Origin: Cristatella mucedo
Taxonomy: Eukaryota > Bryozoa > Phylactolaemata > Cristatellidae
Reading direction: 5' to 3'
Length of the DNA: 25,846 bases
Assembly: GCA_009760855.2 (NCBI GenBank)
Contig: WPIO01000559.1
Coordinates: 1-25,846 of the forward strand
Below the pieces are notes generated by a model. The model made no database searches. It saw nothing but the letters and a program-made list of their open reading frames with translations, and was not told where the DNA came from. Below, in pieces: positions 20,641 through 25,846 of the stretch; within the stretch, counting starts at the first letter, position 1; each line of letters starts with the position of its first letter. The translations under genes and the position numbers were made by a program.

Positions 20641-22605
20641 GTGCAAAATGCTTTAAACAAGGTGCAGCACTCTGCTGCCATCCTGCCCACGCTCCGACAT
20701 GCAGATTTGAAGTTTCTAGATATTCCGCGATCTGCTGCGAACTCGTGCGAAATGTGTTATTTACGTGCGAAATGCTTGAAACAAGGTGCAGCACTCTGCT
20801 GCCAGCCAGCAAACGCTCTGACATGCAGATTTGAAGTTTCTAGATATTCCGCGATCTGCAGCGAACTCGTGCGAAATGTGTTTTTCGAGTGCGAAATGCT
20901 TGAAACATGGTGCAGCACTCTGCTGCCAGTCAGCGCACGCTCCGACATGAAGATTTAAAGTTTCTACATATTCCGCGATCTGGTGCGAACTCGTGCGAAA
21001 TGTGTTATTTACGTGCGAAATGCTTAAAACAAGGTGCAGCACTTTGCTGCCAGCCAGCGCACGCTCCGACATGCAGTGCGATCTGCTGCGAACTCGTGCG
21101 AAACGTGTTATTTACGTGCGAAATGCTTTAAAAACATGGTGCAGCACTCTGCTGCCAGCCAGCGTACGCTCCGATATGTAGATTCGAAGTTTCTACATAT
21201 TCCGCGATCTGCTGCGAACTCGTGCGAAACGTGTTATTTACGTGCGAAATGCTTTAAACATGGTGCTGCACTCTGCTGCCAGCCAGCGCACGCTCCGATA
21301 TGTTGATTCGATGTTTCTACATATTCCGCGATCTGCTGCGAACTCGTGCGAAACGTGTTATTTACGTGCGAAATGCTTTAAACATGGTGCAGCACTCTGC
21401 TGCCAGCCAGTGCACGCTCCGATATGTAGATTCGAAGTTTCTACATATTCCGCGATCTGCTGCGAACTCGTGCGAAACGTGTTATTTACGTGCGAAATGC
21501 TCAAAACATGGTGCAGCACTCTGCTGCAAGCCAGCACACGCTCCGACATACAGATTTGAACTTTCTACAGATTCCGCCATCTGCTGCGAACTCGTGCGAA
21601 ATGTGTTATTCGAGTGCGAAATGCTCAAACAAGGTGCAGCACTCTGCTGCCAGCCAGCGCACGCTCCTAAATGCAGATTTAAAGTTTCTACATATTCCGC
21701 GATCTGCTGCGAACTCGTGCGAAACGTGTTATTTACGTGCGAAATGCTTTAAACATGGTGCAGCACTCTGCTGCCAGCCAGCGCACGCTCCGATATGTAG
21801 ATTCGATGTTTCTAGATATTCCGCGATCTGCTGGGAACTCGTGCGAAACGTGTTATTTACGTGCGAAATGCTTTAAACACGGTGCTGCACTCTGCTGCCA
21901 GCCAGGACACGCTCCGACATGCAGATTTGAAAGTTTCTAGATATTCCGCGATCTGCTGCAAACTTGTGCGAAATGTATTATTGATGTGCGAATTCCTTGA
22001 AACAACGTGCAGCACTCTGCTGCCAGCCAGCACACGCTCCGACATGCAGATTTGAAGTTTCTAGATACTCAGCGATCTGCTGCGAACTAGTGCGAAATGT
22101 GTTATTTACGTGCGAAATGCTTGAAACAAGGTGCAGCACTCTGCTGCCAGCCAGCTCACGCTCCGACATGCAGATTTGAAGTTTCTACATATTCCGCGAT
22201 CTGCCGCGAACTAGTGCGAAACGCGTTATTTACGTGCGAAATGCTTTAGACATGGTGCAGCACTCTGCTGCCAGCTTGCTCACGCTCTGACAAGCAGATT
22301 TGAAGTTTCTAGATATTCCACGATCTGCTGCGAACTCGTGCGAAATGTGTTATTTGCGTGCGAAATGCTTTAAACAAGGTGCAGCACTCTGCTGCCAGCC
22401 AGCGCACGCTCCGACATGCAGATTTGAAGTTTCTAGATATTCCGCGATCTGCTGCGAACTCGTGCGAAATGTGTTATTTACGTGCGAAATGCTTTAAACA
22501 TGGTGCAGCACTCTGCTGCCAGCCAGCGCACGCTCCGACATGCAGATATGAAGTTTCTAGATATTCCGCGATCTGCTGCGAACTCGTGCGAAATGTGTTA
22601 TTGAT
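20641..22605. repeat. Mixed class A/B satellite block
   Basis: Class A monomers start at 20641, 20765, 20889 and 21013. Class B follows from 21116 to about 21860 (aaacatgg, gatatgtagattcga; gtgctgcactctg at 21263) and resembles 10.69-11.2 kb. Class A returns from 21861 to 22605, with an r9-like head (gcgaattccttg) at 21986. The last monomers, 22358 and 22482, are close to the class A consensus. Monomer 21013-21115 is truncated to 103 bp. Confidence 0.85.
21013..21115. repeat. Truncated satellite monomer (103 bp)
   Basis: After ccgacatgcag (near 21067-21077) the sequence continues tgcgatctgctgcg. The segment between the gcagatttg landmark and the gcgatctg landmark is missing (about 21 bp). 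This removes nearly the same part of the monomer as the independent truncation at 15859-15962. Confidence 0.85.
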
Positions 22606-24338
22606 GTGCGAAATCTTTGAAACAATGTGCAGCAATCTGCTGCCAGCCAGCAAACGCTCTGACATGCAGATTTGAAGTTTCTCGATACTCCGCAATCTGC
22701 TGCGAACTAGTGCGAAATGTGTTATTTACGTGCGAAATGCTTGAAACAAGGTGCAGCACTCTGCTGCCAGCCAGCGTACGGTCCGACTTGCAGATATGAA
22801 GTTTCTAGATATTCCGCGATGTGCTGCGAACTCGTGCGAAATGTGTTATGTGCGTGCGAAATGCTCAAAACAAGGTGCAACACTCTGCTGCTAGCCAGCC
22901 CACGTTCCGAAAAGCAGATTTGAAGCTTCTAGATATTCCGCAATCTGCTGTGACCTTTTGCGAAATGAGTTATTGATGTCTGAAATCCTTGAAAATATGT
23001 GCATCACTCTTGTGCAAGCCAGCTCACTCTCCGACAAGCAGATTTAAAGTTTCTTGATATTCTGCGATCTGCTGCGAACTCGTGCGAAACGTGTTATTTA
23101 GGTGCGAAATGCTTGAAACAAGGTGCAGCACTCTGCTGCCAGCCAGCGCTCGTTCCGACATGCAGATTCGAAGTTTCTATATATTTCGCGATCTGCTAGG
23201 AACTCGTTCGAAATGTGTTATTTACGTGCGAAATGCTTGAAACAAGGTTCAGCACTCTGCTGCCAGCCAGCGCACGCTCCGACATGCAGATTCGAAGTTT
23301 CTAGATATTTCGCGATTTGCTGCGAACTCTTGTGAAATGAGTTATTCGAGTGCGAAATGCTCAAAACGAGATGCAGCATTCTGCTGCCAGCCAGCGCAAG
23401 CTCCGATATGCAGATTTGAAGTTTCTAAATATTCCGCAATCTGCAGTGAACTCGTTTGAAATGTGTTATTCGAGTACGAAATGCTCAAAACAAGGTGCAA
23501 CACTATGCTACCAGCCAGCCCACGTTCCGAAAAGCAGATTTGAAGCTTGTAGACAATTTTAAAGTTTCTAGATATTCCGCGATCTGCTGCGAACTCGTGC
23601 GAAATGTGTTATTTACGTGCAAAATTCTTAAAACAACAGCAGTACTCTGCTGCCAGCCAGCTTACGCTCCGACAAGCAGATATGAAGCTTCTAGATATTC
23701 GGCGATCTGCTGCGAACTCGTGCGAAATGTGTTATTGATATGCGAAATCCTTGAAACAATGTGCAGCACTCTGCTGCCAGCCAGCAAACGCTCTGACATG
23801 CAGATTTAAAGTTTCTAGATACTCACCGATCTGCTGCGAAGTCGTGCGAAATGTGTTTTTTCTGTGCGAAATGCTTGAAACAAGGCGCAGGACTCTGCTG
23901 CCAGCTGCTCATGCTCCGAAAAGCAAATTTAAAGTTTCTAGATATCCCGTGATCTGCCGTGACTTTGTGCGAAATGTGTTATTTGAGTGCGAAATGCTTG
24001 AAACAAGTTGCAGCACTTTGCAGCCAGCCAGCGGACGCTCTGACCTGCAGATTTGAAGTTTCTAGATATTTCGCGATCTGCTGCAAACTCGTGTGAAATG
24101 TGTTATTTACGTGCAAAATTCTTAAAACAACGTGCAGTACTCTGCTGCCAGCCAGCTCACGCTCCGACAAGCAGATATAAAGCTTCTAGATATTCGGCGA
24201 TCTGCTGCGAACTCGTGCGAAATCCTTGAAACAATGTGCAGGACTCTGCTGCCAGCCAGCAAACGCTCTGACATGCAGATTTAAAGTTTCTAGATACTCA
24301 CCGATCTGCTGCGAACTAGTGCGAAATGTGTTATTTAC
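22606..24338. repeat. HOR copy with internal 230-bp deletion (r1-r8, r11-r16)
   Basis: Starts are r1 22606, r2 22730, r3 22854, r4 22978, r5 23102, r6 23226, r7 23350, r8 23474, r11 23617, r12 23740, r13 23864, r14 23987, r15 24111 and r16 24215. r1 to r7 are almost identical to 14867-15685; the clearest difference is cttgtgcaagcc at 23009 against cttctgcaagcc. At about 23554 the r8 sequence aagcttgtaga joins caattttaaagtttc of r10. This leaves a 143-bp composite and removes about 230 bp relative to the r8-r9-r10 order. Confidence 0.88.
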
Positions 24339-25846
24339 GTGCGAAATGCTTGAAACAAGGTGCAGCACTCTGCTGCCAGCCAGCGTACGGTCCGACTTGC
24401 AGATATGAAGTTTCTAGATATTCCGCGATGTGCTGCGAACTCGTGCGAAATGTGTTATGTGCGTGCGAAATGCTCAAAACAAGGTGCAACACTCTGCTGC
24501 TAGCCAGCCCACGTTCCGAAAAGCAGATTTGAAGCTTCTAGATATTCCGCAATCTGCTGTGACCTTTTGCGAAATGAGTTATTGATGTCTGAAATCCTTG
24601 AAAATATGTGCATCACTCTTGTGCAAGCCAGCTCACTCTCCGACAAGCAGATTTAAAGTTTCTTGATATTCTGCGATCTGCTGCGAACTCGTGCGAAACG
24701 TGTTATTTAGGTGCGAAATGCTTGAAACAAGGTGCAGCACTCTGCTGCCAGCCAGCGCTCGTTCCGACATGCAGATTCGAAGTTTCTATATATTTCGCGA
24801 TCTGCTAGGAACTCGTTCGAAATGTGTTTTTTACGTGCGAAATGCTTGAAACAAGGTTCAGCACTCTGCTGCCAGCCAGCGCACGCTCCGACATGCAGAT
24901 TCGAAGTTTCTAGATATTTCGCGATTTGCTGCGAACTCTTGTGAAATGAGTTATTCGAGTGCGAAATGCTCAAAACGAGATGCAGCATTCTGCTGCCAGC
25001 CAGCGCAAGCTCCGATATGCAGATTTGAAGCTTGTAGATATTCCGCGATTTGCTGCGAACTCGTACGAAATGAGTTATTCGAGTGCAAAATGTGCAAAAC
25101 GAGGTGCAACACTCTGCTGCCAGCCAGCACACGCTCCAAAATGTAGATTTGAAGTTTCTAAATTTTCTGCAATCTGCTGCGAACTCATGCGAAATGTGTT
25201 ATTCAAGTGCGAAATGCTCAAAACAAGGTGCAGCACTCTGCTGCCAGCCAGTGGACGCTCCGACCTGCACATTTGAAGTTTTCTAGATATTCCGCGATCT
25301 GCTGTGACCTCGTGGGAAATGTGTTATTCGAGTGTGAAATGCTCAGAACAAGCTGCAGCACTCTGCTTCCAGCCACCTCACGCTCCGAAAGCAATTTTAA
25401 AGTTTCTAGATATTCCGCGATCTGCTGCGAACTCGTGCGAAATGTGTTATTTACGTGCAAAATTCTTAAAACAACAGCAGCACTCTGCTGCCAGCCAGCT
25501 TACGCTCCGACAAGCAGATATGAAGCTTCTAGATATTCGGCGATCTGCTGCGAACTCGTGCGAAATGTGTTATTGATATGCGAAATCCTTGAAACAATGT
25601 GCAGCACTCTGCTGCCAGCCAGCAAACGCTCTGACATGCAGATTTAAAGTTTCTAGATACTCACCGATCTGCTGCGAAGTCGTGCGAAATGTGTTTTTTC
25701 CGTGCGAAATGCTTGAAACAAGGCGCAGCACTCTGCTGCCAGCCAGCGCATGCTCCGAAATGTAGATTTGAAGTTTCTACATATTCCGCGATCTGCTGCG
25801 AACTCGTGCGAAACGTGTTATTTGAGTGCGAAATGCTAAAAACAAG
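24339..25846. repeat. HOR copy, cut by window edge
   Basis: The order is r2 24339, r3 24463, r4 24587, r5 24711, r6 24835, r7 24959, an unusual monomer 25083, an r8/r9 hybrid 25207, r10 25332, r11 25455, r12 25578 and r13 25702. r2 to r7 match 22730-23404 almost base for base at an offset of 1609 bp. They share cttgtgcaagcc (24618), which no other r4 copy has, so these two copies are each other's closest relatives. It is the only copy showing r9-r10-r11-r12-r13 in sequence, and so fixes that part of the HOR order. The last monomer (25702) switches to class B-like sequence (gaaatgtagatttg) before the edge. Confidence 0.87.

Larger units (their letters stand above)
1..25846. repeat. Tandem satellite array, 124-bp monomer, about 209 copies
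   Basis: The entire window is made of head-to-tail copies of one monomer of about 124 bp. Starts are marked by gtgcgaaatgc, for example at 2238, 2362, 2486, 2610, 2734 and 2858. I tracked monomer starts from the first base to 25826 and found no interruption by unrelated sequence and no inverted copy. Landmarks in monomer numbering are gtgcgaaatg (1-10), gcagcactctgctgc (24-38), ccagccagcg (39-48), cgctccgaca (50-59), gcagatttgaag (61-72), tctagatattcc (75-86), gcgatctgctgcg (87-99) and cgtgttatttac (113-124). The consensus is about 50% GC. This is non-coding satellite DNA by structure. Its chromosomal location and any function cannot be told from sequence. The array continues beyond both edges. 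Confidence 0.98.

Noticed and set aside
1-25846. CRISPR array
   Set aside because: The repeats are contiguous 124-bp units with no unique spacers, and all parts of the period are conserved.
1-25846. CENP-B box
   Set aside because: I looked for the nTTCGnnnnAnnCGGGn pattern. ttcgagtgcgaaatg in several monomers matches only the TTCG half and has no CGGG.
1-25846. Telomeric repeat, rRNA, tRNA or transposon insertion
   Set aside because: No TTAGGG-type tract, no rRNA or tRNA-like conserved stretch, and no stretch of non-satellite sequence, terminal inverted repeats or target-site duplications was seen.

Overview
The whole window is one tandem satellite array. I count about 209 head-to-tail copies of a monomer of about 124 bp, all in the same orientation, with no unique sequence between them. 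The array is cut by both window edges. I find no gene, RNA gene, transposon, CRISPR array or promoter that I can support. The many short open frames are explained by the repeat. In the typical monomer all plus-strand stop codons fall in one reading frame. Because 124 leaves remainder 1 on division by 3, a frame opening at the GTG at monomer position 1 runs for two monomers and stops 16 bases into the third, giving 264 nt (87 codons plus stop). That matches the commonest open-frame length exactly. Megasatellite arrays with nested higher-order structure point to eukaryotic heterochromatin (centromeric, pericentromeric or subtelomeric). I do not recognise the family and cannot name the organism.

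Monomer numbering used here puts position 1 at the G of gtgcgaaatgc. Good reference copies are 3108-3231 and 22358-22481 (class A) and 11062-11185 (class B). The consensus is about 50% GC with 11 CpG. Class A has aacaagg, gacatgcagatttg and often ctagatattcc. Class B has aacatgg, gatatgtagattcg and ctacatattcc. A third component is a set of about 16 individually recognisable variant monomers, called r1 to r16 here, that recur in fixed order and form a higher-order repeat (HOR).

Layout: 1-382 strongly diverged monomers; 383-630 class A; 631-1493 old HOR fragment; 1494-4114 class A; 4115-5481 old, diverged HOR copy; 5482-12176 mainly class B, lying within a run of 51 monomers of exactly 124 bp (5358-11681) that contains internal segmental duplications; 12177-13378 HOR; 13379-14866 class B block copied from the 8.8-11 kb region; 14867-16568 HOR; 16569-18021 mixed A/B; 18022-20640 two HOR copies; 20641-22605 mixed A/B; 22606-25846 two HOR copies running off the edge.

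The right half (12.2-25.8 kb) has near-identical HOR copies plus several out-of-register deletions. The left-hand HOR copies are much more diverged. I infer repeated unequal exchange and block duplication, most recently towards the right. All coordinates and similarities were read by eye, so block boundaries may be off by tens of bases.
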